Assembly: GCF_001625215.2 (NCBI RefSeq)
Contig: NC_030387.2
Span: 37,223,606-37,287,605 of the forward strand
From: Daucus carota subsp. sativus
Taxonomy: Eukaryota > Streptophyta > Magnoliopsida > Apiales > Apiaceae
Direction of reading: 5' to 3'
DNA: 64,000 nucleotides
The translations under genes and the position numbers were made by a program. Each line of letters starts with the position of its first letter. The stretch's first letter is position 1. Positions 1-10,851 of the stretch are shown here, in pieces. The notes under the pieces are model-generated. The model ran no database searches. It worked only from the letters and a program-made list of their open reading frames with translations, and had not been told where the DNA came from.

Positions 1-1300
1 AGGCGTTGGATTGATTCAATATCGATCATTAATAAATTAATGCTAAAAGTTTATGAACAGCCGTGATTGTAACTTATTAGCAATATTCTCTTATTTAAGA
101 GCATTTTCAATAATTTTGTACATCTTCTAAACATACAAAAACATCATATTCGTAATAATTTGGTATATTGAATAATGTGGAAACTTCAACATTATTTTTT
201 ATATTTTATTTTTGTTATTTATCTAAAGAGAAAATTGGATATAGAATATGAGGAAAGTGAATATATATTATAGAGCATTCAAATATTCTTTTAATAAAGA
301 TTTTTCGTAACTTTAGGAAAATCACACAGATAAGTTGGAACCTAATTGTAAACATATTTATATTCTAAATTAAGAACTTGTTTCAAAGAAATTATCACAT
401 ATATTCCAACAAAATTAGATATGTTTATATTTAAAATTAAGAACTTGTTTCGAAAAGATTATCACATATATTGTGACATACTACTGGAGTATGGTGTTAG
501 AGCATATCCAACAGTGTCTCAAATATATTCCCTAAATATACAACGAACGATTCAAATTTTAAAAAATAAAAATTCTATATTGATATTCAACTCGAACAAT
601 AATCCCTTCCCTATTATTATTATAGTATTAAATTCAAATTCTATTAACAAAAAGATAATAAGAAAAATGTGAGAAAGAGTGTCCAAAAGTGAGAGTTGAA
701 TATTTAATCATTTGAAAACAAATGAGGAATGAGGTAGGGATTACCTATTTATGAGTAATGAAAATTGGATTCTAAAGAATGAGTAGAGATTCTGGTTGAG
801 TGAATTTTTGTCTATATTCCTCAAATTTTAGTTAGGATCTCGTATGGCTAATCCGCTCGATGCTCTTAGATCTCTGACATTCGAATTTTGTCATTTACTC
901 CCTTCGTCTCAATATAAATGCCCTTTTTATCTTTTGACTAGTCAAATGGATTACACTTTGACTAAAGTTTATATATATTATATAATTATATATATAATTG
1001 AAATAAAATTTTTAAAAAATAACATCGAAAAGTAAATCTAGCCTATTTTAATACGTAACTTTTGATTTTCTAAAATAATAAATAAATATTTTTTTATAGT
1101 TGATCAAAAATTAAACAATTTGACTAATATCACCGGTAGTTTTGATAGACATGATGATTATGACCCACATAATTCCCATATTAATTATTAACATGAGTAC
1201 ATATGACTAATAATTTAAACAGATCTAGAATATCAGCAACCACACAGCAAGAAAATTAGGCAATAAAAATATCAGGCGTGCCATTAATTCTATGTTATGT
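1..1300. other. AT-rich intergenic stretch, no gene seen
   Basis: Short open frames here (421-672, 844-1035) are low-complexity, AT-rich and resemble no protein I know. The only structure seen is a diverged tandem duplication at about 352-478. The last few hundred bases are the promoter side of the MATE gene. Confidence 0.6.
352..478. repeat. Two-copy tandem repeat, 67-bp period
   Basis: The motif with core ATTAAGAACTTGTTTC occurs twice 67 bases apart, each time followed by a run ending in ATTATCACATATATT. The copies differ by a few substitutions and short gaps. No function is apparent. Confidence 0.7.
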
Positions 1301-1308
1301 TATATATA
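1301..1308 (+). promoter_or_regulatory. Probable TATA box of the MATE gene
   Basis: TATATATA lies about 100 bases before the ATG at 1402, a normal distance for a plant core promoter with a short 5' leader. Inferred from sequence and position only. Confidence 0.5.
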
Positions 1309-1401
1309 GATAAAAACCAGCTACTCCTTCACAGCAAATTAGCCACTCTTGTACACAAGTAAAACCAAAACAAGAACTCTCAGGCTCAGGGGAGACTAGT
1401 A

Positions 1402-3965
1402 ATGGAAGAGCCACTGCTTGCAACGGCAAACAACTGCCTGGATCATCAAGGCTCATCGTCCGAGGTTGCGGAAACTTCATCATCATCATCATCGTTGCTA
1501 ACATGGGAGGTGATTTCGAGTGAGATCAAGAAGGTGGCTTACATAGCAATGCCAATGGTGGTCACCACTGTTTCGCAGTACATGTTGAGGGTCATTTCTG
1601 TGATGATGATCGGCCACCTTGGCGAGCTCTCGCTTTCGGGTGCTGCCATCGCCACTTCTCTCACCAATGTCACCGGCTTCAGTCTTCTGGTAGGTTGTTA
1701 CTTGTTCATGATCTATTTTTACACGACAAAGTGTCATTATTTTTTTAAACTCGTGTTAAGCAATTTTACTTTTCCTCAAAGTCAAATCTGCTAGATGTTT
1801 TTGACAATATTGTGACGTTCACACATAAAAATATTTGGCCATGCATGATTAAATTCGTTTCATATTAGAAAGATGCACTTTGATGAATCAAAATGTTGCT
1901 ACGTTTGTGCCTTGATTAACAGAGTACACTATCATCTGAAACACGACCTTAATAATGACTAATACATAGCGACAACAGAGTACTATTATGTAAAACACGA
2001 CCTTGATAATGACTAATACATAGCGGCAACAGAGTACTATTATGTGAAACACGACCTTGATAATGACTAATACACAGCGACTTGCTTTGTATTTTATCAG
2101 CTCGGGATGGCAAGTGCACTGGAAACACTGTGTGGTCAAGCATATGGAGCACGAAGATACCAGCTGATGGGGAGCTATACCTATGGAGCCATCATATCTC
2201 TGCTTTTAGTTTGTATACCGATATCTATTCTATGGATCTTCACGGAAAAACTTCTTATACTGATTGGCCAAGACCCTTTAATCTCACACGAAGCTGGCAT
2301 TTATTCAATATGTCTAATTCCAACGCTATTTCCATACGCGATTCTTCAATTGTTGATTCGCTACTTGCTGACACAGAGTTTGATATATCCAATGCTTTTA
2401 AGCTCTGTTGCAGCTCTGGTTTTCCACATACCTGTATCTTGGATATTAATATACAAATTTGAATTTGGAAGTGCTGGAGCAGCATTAGGCATCGGTTTGT
2501 CATACTGGCTTAATGTAATCTTGCTTGGGATTTATGTTAAGTACGCGTCATCATGTGAAAAGACTAGGATCGTGTTCTCAAAGGATGTCTTTCCAAGCAT
2601 CAGAGAGTTCTTCCGATTTGGCATCCCTTCAGCCGTCATGATATGGTAGTATTAATCACCAATCTTTATAGTTTATGCATTGCAATAACCATTAGGGTCT
2701 AATTGTGTGTAATGGCAATGAATAGTCTTCAATGGTGGTCATATGAGCTGGCTATATTGCTCTCTGGGCTTTTGCCAAATCCGCAACTTGAGACTTCAGT
2801 CTTGACAATATGGTATGTCCCTTTACTAAAACTTATTATTTAAGACCTTGAATTTGTAAAATGAATCTATATATACCAGGCTTCTGACTAACTGAATTTG
2901 GAATTATAGTTTTGTAGTGGCTTCACTTCACTACTACATACCATATTCTTTCAGTACTGGTGCAAGGTACGTCTCGGTCTCAGAACTTAATGTTTGTACA
3001 CAGCTGACTTGTATAGGGATGGTATTCTGATACTGTGATTCTAATCTGTGTATGTTGAACATGACATAGCACTCGAGTCTCGAATGAATTGGGTGCAGGG
3101 CATGCAGAGGCAGCCAGACTGGCTGCTTGGCTTGCAACATTTCTTGCAGTTATTGAAGTGGTCTGTGCAAGCACAATTCTCTTTTGCTGCAGGTCTATAT
3201 TGGGATATGCTTTCAGTGATGAGAAGGAAGTGGTGGATTATGTCAAAGAATTGGCCCCCATTTTAAGTCTTTCAATTATGGCAGACTGCTTAGCTACAAT
3301 GTTCAGCGGTTACGTGTCTTCTCTCTACATTATATGATGCATTACTCCCTCTGTTTTGAAATACAAGTCGTTTGACTTTTTGACTACAGCCAAAGAACTT
3401 AGAACTTAGAAATGTTTGTCAAAAAGTCAAACGACCTATATTTCAAAATGGAGGGAGTATTATTTATATTCGTCAAAGAATACTTGTCCGAAATAATTTG
3501 TCTTGTGTGAATCAGGGGTAGCTAGAGGAGTCGGGTGGCAGCGCCTAGCAGCATACGTGAACCTCGGAGCATTTTATCTCTGCGGAATTCCACTGGCATG
3601 TGTCCTGGCTTTTGTTTTCCACTGGAACGGGAAGGGGCTTTGGATAGGTCTAGCTACTGCTGCATTGCTGCAAAGTTGCATGCTTATGATGATAACATTC
3701 TTCACAGATTGGCAAAACCAGGTTTAATTTCTTCCTAGAGAATCACATCTAACTAGCTTTAACACTAAACTATGCACAAGGACAGAAATTTTGACAATAC
3801 TATTGGTTCGTGTGGACATATAGTAACCAATACTCCAATAGTATATCGGAGCATAATAAATGAATTTTTAGCCCAGGGACTAAACGTTTCAACGCGTGGT
3901 TATTGCAGGCAAGAAGCGCAAGGAAGAGAGTATTTGAGAGGAGACCTCAGCTAACTATTGAATGA
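1402..3965 (+). CDS. DTX: MATE-family efflux carrier (DETOXIFICATION type)
   Basis: Seven exons join in frame: 1402-1689, 2101-2645, 2726-2812, 2910-2966, 3070-3308, 3516-3721, 3909-3965, giving 492 aa, normal for plant MATE proteins. All introns read GT-AG. A hydrophilic Ser-rich N-terminus of about 35 residues precedes about twelve hydrophobic segments. Family landmarks are present: an [17 protein letters not shown]-like block, [16 protein letters not shown] spanning the exon 1/2 junction, CLQWWSYEL across exons 2/3, [12 protein letters not shown] across exons 4/5 and GVARGVGWQ at the start of exon 6. Plant DTX proteins are H+- or Na+-coupled antiporters that export alkaloids, flavonoids, citrate or hormones, or move them into the vacuole. 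The sequence resembles the DTX12/14/16 group, but substrate and membrane cannot be read from it. The start is the first ATG of the long N-terminal frame. The exon 5 donor (G|GTTACG) is weak but keeps the frame. Confidence 0.93.
1921..2083. repeat. Three tandem 54-bp repeats in MATE intron 1
   Basis: The core ACACGACCTT.ATAATGACTAATACA recurs at 1941, 1995 and 2049, an exact 54-base period. The copies differ at only a few sites, so the expansion looks recent. The array ends about 17 bases before the exon 2 acceptor at 2100 and so fills the branch-point region of the intron. Confidence 0.9.
3345..3457. mobile_element. Stowaway-type MITE in MATE intron 5
   Basis: The ends CTCCCTCTGTTTTGAAATAC and its complement (ATTTCAAAATGGAGGGAG) form terminal inverted repeats of about 40 bases, flanked by TA on both sides (3343-3344 and 3458-3459). 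The 113-bp size, the TIR and the TA duplication fit Tc1/mariner-derived Stowaway elements. It lies inside the intron and does not disturb the coding frame. Confidence 0.9.
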
Positions 3966-4600
3966 CCAGAAATTTATATTGAGCTGAAAAGGCTTGCAGA
4001 ACCAGCATGTTCGGATTGAGGACCACTGCAAGAAAGCGTTCAAATATATCTTTATGTTCCGCAGATGTTTGTATCAAAGTTTGTTTTTTTTAATTATGTT
4101 TGTATTAATTCAAGGGAATTCTTATGTTCTGTTAATCGTATCAAATTTATTCTTAAAATCATGTTTGTATTAATTCAAGTGAATTCTTATCTTCCGTGAA
4201 TTTTTCATGTTTGTATTAATTCGATTAGAAGTGCTCTTATGCGTCCTGTAAGTCCACTTTCTTTCCAAAATCAAAGATAAAGATTTCTTTGAGAGGCGCG
4301 AATTGCATATAAATGTTTTGAGATATAATAAGGTTGGTTGACATAATTTAAATGAAGTGCAAGGTCAAGTTAATTATAAGTTAAAAATTTATTTTATTTT
4401 TGTTTGGATAAAAATTTTGGTGTTTATAATTTGTTGTGTATAAAAATTATTAATATAATAATAAATTATTGTTTTTTAAAATGGTCCTGGATATTTTTGT
4501 AAAAATAAATTTTAAAAACAAAAACAAATTATTGAAAATTAAGATTTCCACTTTTATTTTGTATAAATCAAAAATTAATTTATAAATTTATTATTTATTA
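3966..4600. other. MATE 3' flank, AT-rich, no gene seen
   Basis: Contains the probable 3' UTR with repeats of a TTTGTATTAATTC motif near 4101, 4166 and 4209. These look like a short degenerate tandem repeat. Nothing coding is supported. Confidence 0.5.
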
Positions 4601-4603
4601 TAG

Positions 4604-5594
4604 GGAAAATAGATTTTTTCGCCACCCAACTTATTGTTTGTTTAGAAATTTGCCATTGAACTATAAATTTTTTTTCATTTTTGTCACTAATGTTAGGTTC
4701 AGATTTTTTTTTGTCACTAACGTTAGGTTCGGATTTGATTATTAACATTATATTTTTTTTTAGCATTATTGAAACATAATGGTAATCAGCAATATTACGG
4801 TGATCTAATTTGTGTCTATATAATCTTTATACGTAGTACTCCATCTGTGCCCCTAGTAGTTTACCTTGCAGGACGAGAATTTGACACATATTTTAAGGCT
4901 CCTAATCGATTAAGTTTCATAAATTATTTTATTTTTTTTCTGAATAAAAACTTGACATTTGAATTTTTATACACAAAAAATAAAATCTCAAATTAAATTA
5001 TGAAACTATGTTTTATAAGAAGTAAGAAACTTAAAATATGTGCTAAGCAGTGGAAAAGAGCTATAAAAAATAGGAGGACAGAGAGAATAATAATAACATA
5101 AATGAGGGATAAAATAAGGATTAATTGTATATCGTCTACTTTTTTTTATAATATTCGTCCTTATTTTTGTACAATAGTATAAATAATTGTAGATGACATC
5201 TAATATTGTTTTTTATGAAACTATATATAATATAGACAATAGACAATCATAACTGTTACTTAGAAAAAAAATTAAAATAATTTATGAAATTAAATTTTTT
5301 AGGAATCTTAAAATATATGTCAAACTCTCGTCCTCCAAAGTGAACTATCTAGGGACATACGAAGTACTATATCAAGGATATAGACATATATCGGATCTTC
5401 ATAATATATTGCAAACTATCACTATAATGATACTAAAAAAATAACATATTGTTAATAATTAAATCTGAACCTAAGGTTAGTGACTAAAAAAAGTCTGAAC
5501 CTAACTTTAGTGACAAAAGGGGAAGAAATTATAGTTCAATGATAAATTTCTAAACAAACAATAAGTTGGGTGACGAAAAAATCTATTTTCTCTA
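4604..5594. mobile_element. About 1-kb inverted-repeat element with nested MITEs
   Basis: The left arm (4604-4770) and right arm (5440-5594) are complementary over roughly 150 bases. Left reads GGAAAATAGATTTTTTCGCC and the right arm ends in the matching complement. Each arm also holds two copies of a GTCACTAA.GTTAGGTTC motif, matched by GAACCTAA..TTAGTGAC on the other side. No transposase frame is present, so the element is non-autonomous. The terminal TSD is not clear. Confidence 0.75.
4839..5364. mobile_element. Nested Stowaway-like element(s)
   Basis: CTCCATCTGTGCCCCTAG at 4839 is matched by a complementary arm ending at 5364, with TA on each side. The inner part GGACGAGAATTTGACACATA also pairs with the complement near 5310-5335. 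A second right-arm-like end lies at about 5025-5090 (AAAATATGTGCTAAGCAG...AGGAGGACAGAGAG), so two related Stowaway elements seem to have inserted into or recombined within the outer element. Confidence 0.65.
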
Positions 5595-5654
5595 TATTAT
5601 ACGAATAAGTTCATTGCCTTATAAATGCCTTATAGATATTTAAACATCTATTTA

Positions 5655-6019
5655 GCGTCTGTTTGGGAATGCTGTTAAAAATTGCTGTGCGGTCTGGAAA
5701 AGTGCTGGTAAAAAAAGTGCTGTTGTAGAAATCAGATAACTGTTTGGTAATTTTTTTGATATTTATTTATTTTAAGTTATAATATAAAAAAATATTTTTT
5801 GTGGTGGGGTTTGATAGTGAAATTTGTAACAGCTTCCTGCAAAAGCTGAAAACAGTTTTTTCCAAAAGTATGGGAAAACCTTCTTTTTCTAAAAGCAGCT
5901 TTTTAGTTAAAAGCTGTTGTTCAGAAAAGCTGATTGTAAATTTACCAAACAGACTTTCATCTGCTTTTCACCAAAAAGAGCTGTTGTGGCTGTCTGCAAC
6001 AGCAACACCAAACAATGCC
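5655..6019. mobile_element. PIF/Harbinger (Tourist-like) MITE
   Basis: The ends GCGTCTGTTTGGGAATGCTG and AACACCAAACAATGCC are imperfect inverted repeats. The element is flanked by TTA at 5652-5654 and 6020-6022, the 3-bp duplication typical of PIF/Harbinger. Inside, AGCTGTT/AAAAGCTG motifs alternate on both strands, so the element can fold almost throughout. The 132-aa open frame across it is an accident of this. Confidence 0.8.
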
Positions 6020-6289
6020 TTAGCTTGTGAACACGGTGAGAATGTGAGATGGTGGCGGATATTGCAACAACTTAGCTTTAACGTACGAGGATGGATGAAC
6101 AAAACTTATGGAGAATGTGATTGTTTTACATCATGCACGCATCTGTTATCACGAAATAAACATTTTCTTTGTCAGAATACTTTGACAAACAGATTATAGA
6201 TCTCCAAATTTTGCAAACAAGTTGGATAATTGTACCATGCAGATGTAAAGTGCTGACCAGATTTAAGTGCATAGAATATCATTCAGAAT

Positions 6290-7290
6290 AGTCCGCATAT
6301 ATCGCCAAGACTTTCGTATAATTTATTGATTTCACATTTTTAATGAAAACATGCATGTGGCCAATAAACAATTAATAGTCAACTATCTTTCGTCCAGAAA
6401 CGAATGTGCACACATATAAAACAGTTCTAGAAAAGACATCGAATTCAATTTGAAAGATATTATCTTACTTTATTTGATTTCAGCGTGAGGTATTCAAAAT
6501 CAAATACTCCCTCCCTTATAGTCTCTTGATTTATTTTTTCACGTACTTTTAAAAGTTTTAACCATCTATTTATAAAAATTATCTTTAAAATTTTGTTTTT
6601 TATGGATAAAAATTTAGTGTCGTATTTTTATTCACAAAAATATATTTTCAAAAATAATATTTATAGGTGTACAATTAAAACTCTTAAAAGTACATGAAAA
6701 AAGTCAAAAGACTATTATTTCCTAACAAAAAGGTATTAGATAGATAAGAGTTTCGGAAATAATATTTTCCAAGAATAAATTGTTTACTTTATTAAACAAA
6801 TGAATGATGCACAAATATAAAAATCACAAATCGTAGGAAGTTGCGGACATAGAACTTATTGTGACTTATGACTGACTTAAAATATTTTTTTGAGTAATAT
6901 TAATTTATCTGAATTATTAAAATATATGTAATGATAAAAAATAAAAATGATCTACGTAATTTATGATTTATGAATAATTTCTATAAAAATAAAATAAATT
7001 ACAATTTAAAATTAGAAACAACTCAGTCCACAGTCATTGGCTTGAGGTCGTCGATCAGGCTCTTACTCTCTAGAAAAACTTTGTTATCAAACTCTGAAGC
7101 TGATTGTTGTTTCCATAATCCATAATGAATGGTTTTGTGACTATTGCCGGTTCTTCCTCCTGCAGGATCGGTTCGTTTTTTCCCTCTGATAGCCAGAATT
7201 TCCGAATCCTACAGAAAGGTCCGCTAGAAATCATAAATCGTAGTAGAGATGACAAGATCTTCTTTTTATCACTCCAAGACACGGGGTTAA
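6290..7290 (-). pseudogene. Decayed tandem copy of the small gene at 7781-8146
   Basis: On the minus strand, 7020-7110 can be read as ...SASEFDNKVFLESKSLID..., which resembles AASEFDKRLVQEIYKSM at the C-terminus of the neighbouring gene. Further up, KKKILSSLLRFMISSGPF loosely matches KMKDGYYNMMISLGG. Downstream flanks also match: 6817-6860 against 7764-7800 (ATAAAAATCACA...GAAGTTG.GGACAT) and 6300-6440 against 7440-7570 (CCAGAAACGA, ATACAATTCTA-like blocks). Frames are shifted relative to the intact gene and a MITE sits at 6507-6722. I read this as an old tandem duplicate that has lost function. Confidence 0.5.
6507..6722. mobile_element. Degenerate Stowaway-like MITE
   Basis: CTCCCTCCCTTATAGTCTCT follows TA at 6505. 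The far end shows the complementary AAAAGACTATTATTTCC with mismatches. Internally ACGTACTTTTAAAAGTTTTA pairs with AAAACTCTTAAAAGTACATG. It lies inside the 3' part of the decayed gene copy described at 6290-7290. Confidence 0.6.
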
Positions 7291-7780
7291 ACTAACCAGC
7301 TCGGATTCATAAACTCTCTAGAAAAGTTATCTATACAGCAATAATCTAACCGACATAGTGATAACAAGAGGTCTGAAACATAGAAAAATATCTGGTACTT
7401 AAACAAGTTATTGCAATACGGCACAGTAGCATTATTGCCGAGACTTTCGCATTATTCTCAGATGCTCAGTTTAACAAAACACATGGCCTACATCATGCAA
7501 TTATTCAACTACACAGTAGCTTTCATCCAGAAACGACTGTTCTGCATCTGCATTTATACAATTCTATAGAAAACAGACGATTCCGATTACATATCTTGTT
7601 AATATCAATACATAATTTTCAATCCCGAATATGTTTTTTTTTACTAATATGACCCATAACCTTATAATTTGATCATCTATTCTAAGATATTTTCGAGATA
7701 AGCCAGAATAGAGGTCAACATAGGATAAACCCAACCTCTTGAGTTATCCAATCGTAAATATATAAAAATCACATAAATCT

Positions 7781-8146
7781 TCACGAAGTTGTAGACATGG
7801 ACTTGTAAATCTCCTGAACAAGCCGTTTATCAAACTCCGACGCGGCATGTGCTTTCGGCGTTCTCTTGTCGCCGAAAGCCGTAGCTCCATTCCCACCCAG
7901 ACTAATCATCATGTTATAGTACCCATCCTTCATTTTCCTCCACAGCTTAAACGACGACGTTTGATCACCCTTGGAGCCTTCGTGATTCTTGTTGGCGTCT
8001 CCGAATCGGACGCTCTTGATGTGCTTTCGCGTGGGTGTTGAACCGCCGCTGGTTGAGCCGGAGGTGTCGTAGTAGTTGCCGTTGTAGCCGCTTCGTTTTG
8101 ATCCCCGCAAGCTATCTCGCACGGAGGTTGATGAGAAGCGCTCCAT
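7781..8146 (-). CDS. Small plant protein of unknown function, 121 aa
   Basis: A single-exon frame of 121 aa. I do not recognise a named family. The N-terminal half is rich in Ser, Gly, Arg and Thr (GSTSGGSTPTRKHIKSVRFG). The C-terminal half is more structured and ends in ASEFDKRLVQEIYKSMSTTS. There is no signal peptide or membrane segment, and the basic, Ser-rich N-terminus suggests a soluble, possibly phosphorylated protein. Support for a real gene comes from codon-like composition, a TATA box about 40 bases upstream of the ATG, and a diverged second copy just downstream that kept the same C-terminal motif. Confidence 0.7.
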   Translation of the reverse strand: MERFSSTSVRDSLRGSKRSGYNGNYYDTSGSTSGGSTPTRKHIKSVRFGDANKNHEGSKGDQTSSFKLWRKMKDGYYNMMISLGGNGATAFGDKRTPKAHAASEFDKRLVQEIYKSMSTTS

Positions 8147-8184
8147 TTTGGTTGTTTGTGTTGTGTTCAGATTGGGGGGAGCGT

Positions 8185-8193
8185 GAATATATA
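8185..8193 (-). promoter_or_regulatory. Probable TATA box of the 121-aa gene
   Basis: Read on the minus strand the site is TATATATTC, about 40 bases before the ATG at 8146, implying a very short 5' leader. Confidence 0.5.
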
Positions 8194-8454
8194 GGGATGA
8201 AATGAAAATATGTCGACTGTATGATTGTGGGGGAAGAAGTCAAAATAAGCGGTTTGGCACTTTAATTGAAGAGGCTTTTGGAGAAAAGTCGGATCAAGGA
8301 AGGACAAATTTTTGTGTATAGTTGGCCGCTTGGCTTTGGCGTGCGTGGAGCACCTCTTCGCGACATATTTTTTTCGAAAACACTTCATTCATGTATATAA
8401 ATGGTTATAAAATTTCACCAAATAAAATATATCATATTTGGATAATATTATGTA

Positions 8455-9207
8455 GGGTCCTGTTCTCTGACAACTGTGTGTCAGGAACATTCAACCAACA
8501 CAAAAAAAAAATTAAATAATCCGCGATTTTTTTACGTGGAATGACTGGACTATACTTGCTTTCCGCGGTTATTTTACGCGGTACGGGTCTCTGGATCCGC
8601 TGAAAAGAAACACGGACGTACAAATGAACCCTACTCCTCAGACTCTCCTTCACCTCATCCTCACAGACGTCTCTCTTCCGGTCTCTCTCTCAGAATGGAC
8701 TCAACTGTAACCCCAAGAAGGCTTTGTTTCATTGAAGAAGACGATAGTCTTGCTTTTCTTATTGACATGGAAGCTGGTTTTTCTGGATCTCATAACCAAA
8801 ACAACAACCAAATCAACCATAACCAACACAACCACTTCATCTCAAGGCATGTGTATTACTCAAGAAAAGCACTTGGTGATAACAAAGACTTCATGTATAG
8901 GTTTGTAATCAAAGTTTCAATCCCTTAAATTTGGGGTCGCTCAAAACAGTGAAAAGATGATAAATCAATGGTTGAATATATAGAAAACTGTTTTCTTAAT
9001 TTAAATTGATTGTGCTGAGTGATAATATCCGTCCATCCGCGTTTCTTTTCGGCGCATCTAGAGACCCGTACCGTGTAAAATAAACGCGGAAGCAAGCCCA
9101 GCTCAGTCAATCCGCGTAAAAGAACAGCAGATCGATTAAATTTTTGGCTGGGAAGCAGTGTGTTGATTAAATGTTTCCTAACACACAGTTGTCAGGGAAC
9201 AGTACCC
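8455..9207. mobile_element. Pack-MULE (Mutator-like, non-autonomous) carrying a gene fragment
   Basis: Terminal inverted repeats of about 165-180 bases lie at 8455-8618 and 9029-9207. They start GGGTCCTGTTCTCTGACAAC and end with the complement (GTTGTCAGGGAACAGTACCC), and they match over most of their length with scattered substitutions. A perfect 9-bp direct repeat, TATTATGTA, flanks the element at 8446-8454 and 9208-9216. Long TIRs beginning with G and a 9-bp duplication are the signature of Mutator-like elements. There is no transposase; the 410-base interior is an FLZ gene fragment. Confidence 0.93.
8695..8900 (+). pseudogene. Captured first exon of an FLZ (FCS-like zinc finger, DUF581) gene
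   Basis: The reading frame begins MDSTVTPRRLCFIEEDDSLA and continues through LIDMEAGFSG, a pattern of FLZ-family N-termini as I remember them (SRR.CF..EDD.LA...DMEAG.SG). It then reads KALGDNKDFMYR, matching the middle of the FLZ finger (C..C.K.LG.N.DI.MYRGDTPFCSEEC), and stops at a GT (AG|GTTTGT) where FLZ genes usually have an intron. The first Cys pair of the finger is replaced (HVYYSRK) and the second half is absent. FLZ proteins are SnRK1-binding adaptors. This truncated copy could not form the zinc site. Whether it is transcribed from the TIRs is unknown. Confidence 0.75.
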
Positions 9208-9216
9208 TATTATGTA

Positions 9217-9700
9217 TCTCAATATTTGTTTTCAAATTTTTTTCAAAATAACGCTGTATTAAATTTTTTTTCTCAAATGACGTGACAAGCATGTGATTAA
9301 ATTTAATTGGATGATTGATGTGTATATAGAAGTCCCACTATTAATAACCCCTATTATTATTAATATGAGATAGATCTATAATACATTTCCAGTTAGATTG
9401 GAAGAAATTTTGAGAAAATCTTCTGAGATTAACATTTTCCATCGTGTTTTAGTTAGGATGGAGCTCTCATGTGAATAACACTGAATGACATATATCCTTT
9501 TAATTATTAGTAGGTTATTTATATAAAATATTATAAATGATTTTCTACATGTGACATTAGTCTATTTTATACTTAAAACAATATATATATATAGACACAC
9601 ACATCGGTTTGCTTGATTGGTTGATCGAGAATCTGACATTGTTATTTTTAAAAAATACGAAATTTTTTCAGTCCTATCTACTCCATTTTAATAATAATAA
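9217..9700. other. AT-rich spacer between Pack-MULE and Helitron-like element
   Basis: No coding potential and no inverted or tandem repeats stand out apart from simple AT runs. Confidence 0.5.
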
Positions 9701-10851
9701 TCTATACTATACTATAATAAGCCAACATGAGTATAATTTGTAGTCCAAGGTTTTAGTTATATTTTTTGGTTTGGTACTGTCCTTTTGGTACTATAACTCT
9801 ACAAATGTGGAGTCTAAAAACACTCATAACAATCCATTATCATATAATAATTAAACAGTTTCAAATACTGAAAACACTGATAAAAATACATTATATAATA
9901 TTTCATCAAAAAAATTATAATGATGTTATAAATAAAATTATAAATATACAATTTTGAATATTTTTTTAACAACCTTCATATAACTCTTTTTAACTTTAAC
10001 GTATTATATTTCAAGATAAACAGGAATCATTACATAACCATTTCTAACTCTAATCTTAAAAGTTATTGTTGTCAAAAAAACCAAGATTACAAAATTATGT
10101 TGAAATTCGATTGATTAGATTACTGAATCTTTCAAAAGTACTATACTATAATAAGCCAACATGGGTATAATTTGTAGTCCAAGGTTTTAGTTATATTTTT
10201 TAGTTTGGTACTGTATATAACTCTGTAAATGTGGAGTCTATTAGTATTATATTGTTAAACAGTTTCAAATACTAAAAACACTCATAACAATACATTATCA
10301 TATAATAATTAAATAGTTTCAAATACTAAAAACACTGATAAAAATACATTATCATATAATATTTCATTAAAAAAATTATAATGATGTTATAAATAAAATT
10401 ATAAATATACAATTTTGAATTTTTTTTTTAACAACCTTCATATAACTCTTTTTAACTTTAACGTATTATATTTTAAGATAAACACGAACCATTACATAAC
10501 CATTTCTAACTCTAATCTTAAAAGTTATTGTTGTCAAAAAAACCAAGATTACAAAATTATGTTGAAATTCGATTGGTTAGATTACTGAATCTTTCAAAAG
10601 TATTACACGATCGGTTATGTTTGGAAAAGATTTGAATTTTCTGATTTTTTTATTTTTAAATCTACGTGTACTAAATTTGGATAAAATGTACTAATATCCT
10701 GATATGAAAATATAGTCAGTTGAATAATATAATTTAATTAAAACTCAATCCATTAATACTAAAATATTAATAAAATGATGTTAAATTTTAAAATATAAAT
10801 AATAAATTACGACTATATATCCGCCCGTGCTTCGCACGGGTTAAAGGCCAG
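9701..10851 (+). mobile_element. Helitron-like element with internal duplication
   Basis: The left end starts A|TCTATACTATACTATAAT at 9701, a 5'-TC terminus common in plant Helitrons. Near the right end a perfect hairpin (CCCGTGC-TTC-GCACGGG, 10824-10840) stands 7 bases before CCAG|T at 10848-10851, a slightly altered CTRR|T end. The flanking A and T fit insertion into an AT dinucleotide. There is no Rep/helicase frame. About 430 bases of the 5' part are duplicated in tandem. Confidence 0.65.
9703..10611. repeat. Two tandem copies, about 434-bp period, inside the Helitron-like element
   Basis: The block starting CTATACTATAATAAGCCAAC at about 9705 recurs at about 10139. The two copies stay alignable to GAATCTTTCAAAAGTA near 10135 and 10600. 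They differ by a few percent plus indels, so the duplication is much younger than the surrounding DNA looks. Confidence 0.85.

Noticed and set aside
5801-6199. 132-aa open frame
   Set aside because: It runs through the PIF/Harbinger MITE at 5655-6019 and out into its flank. The sequence is a chance product of AAAAGCTG-type repeats.
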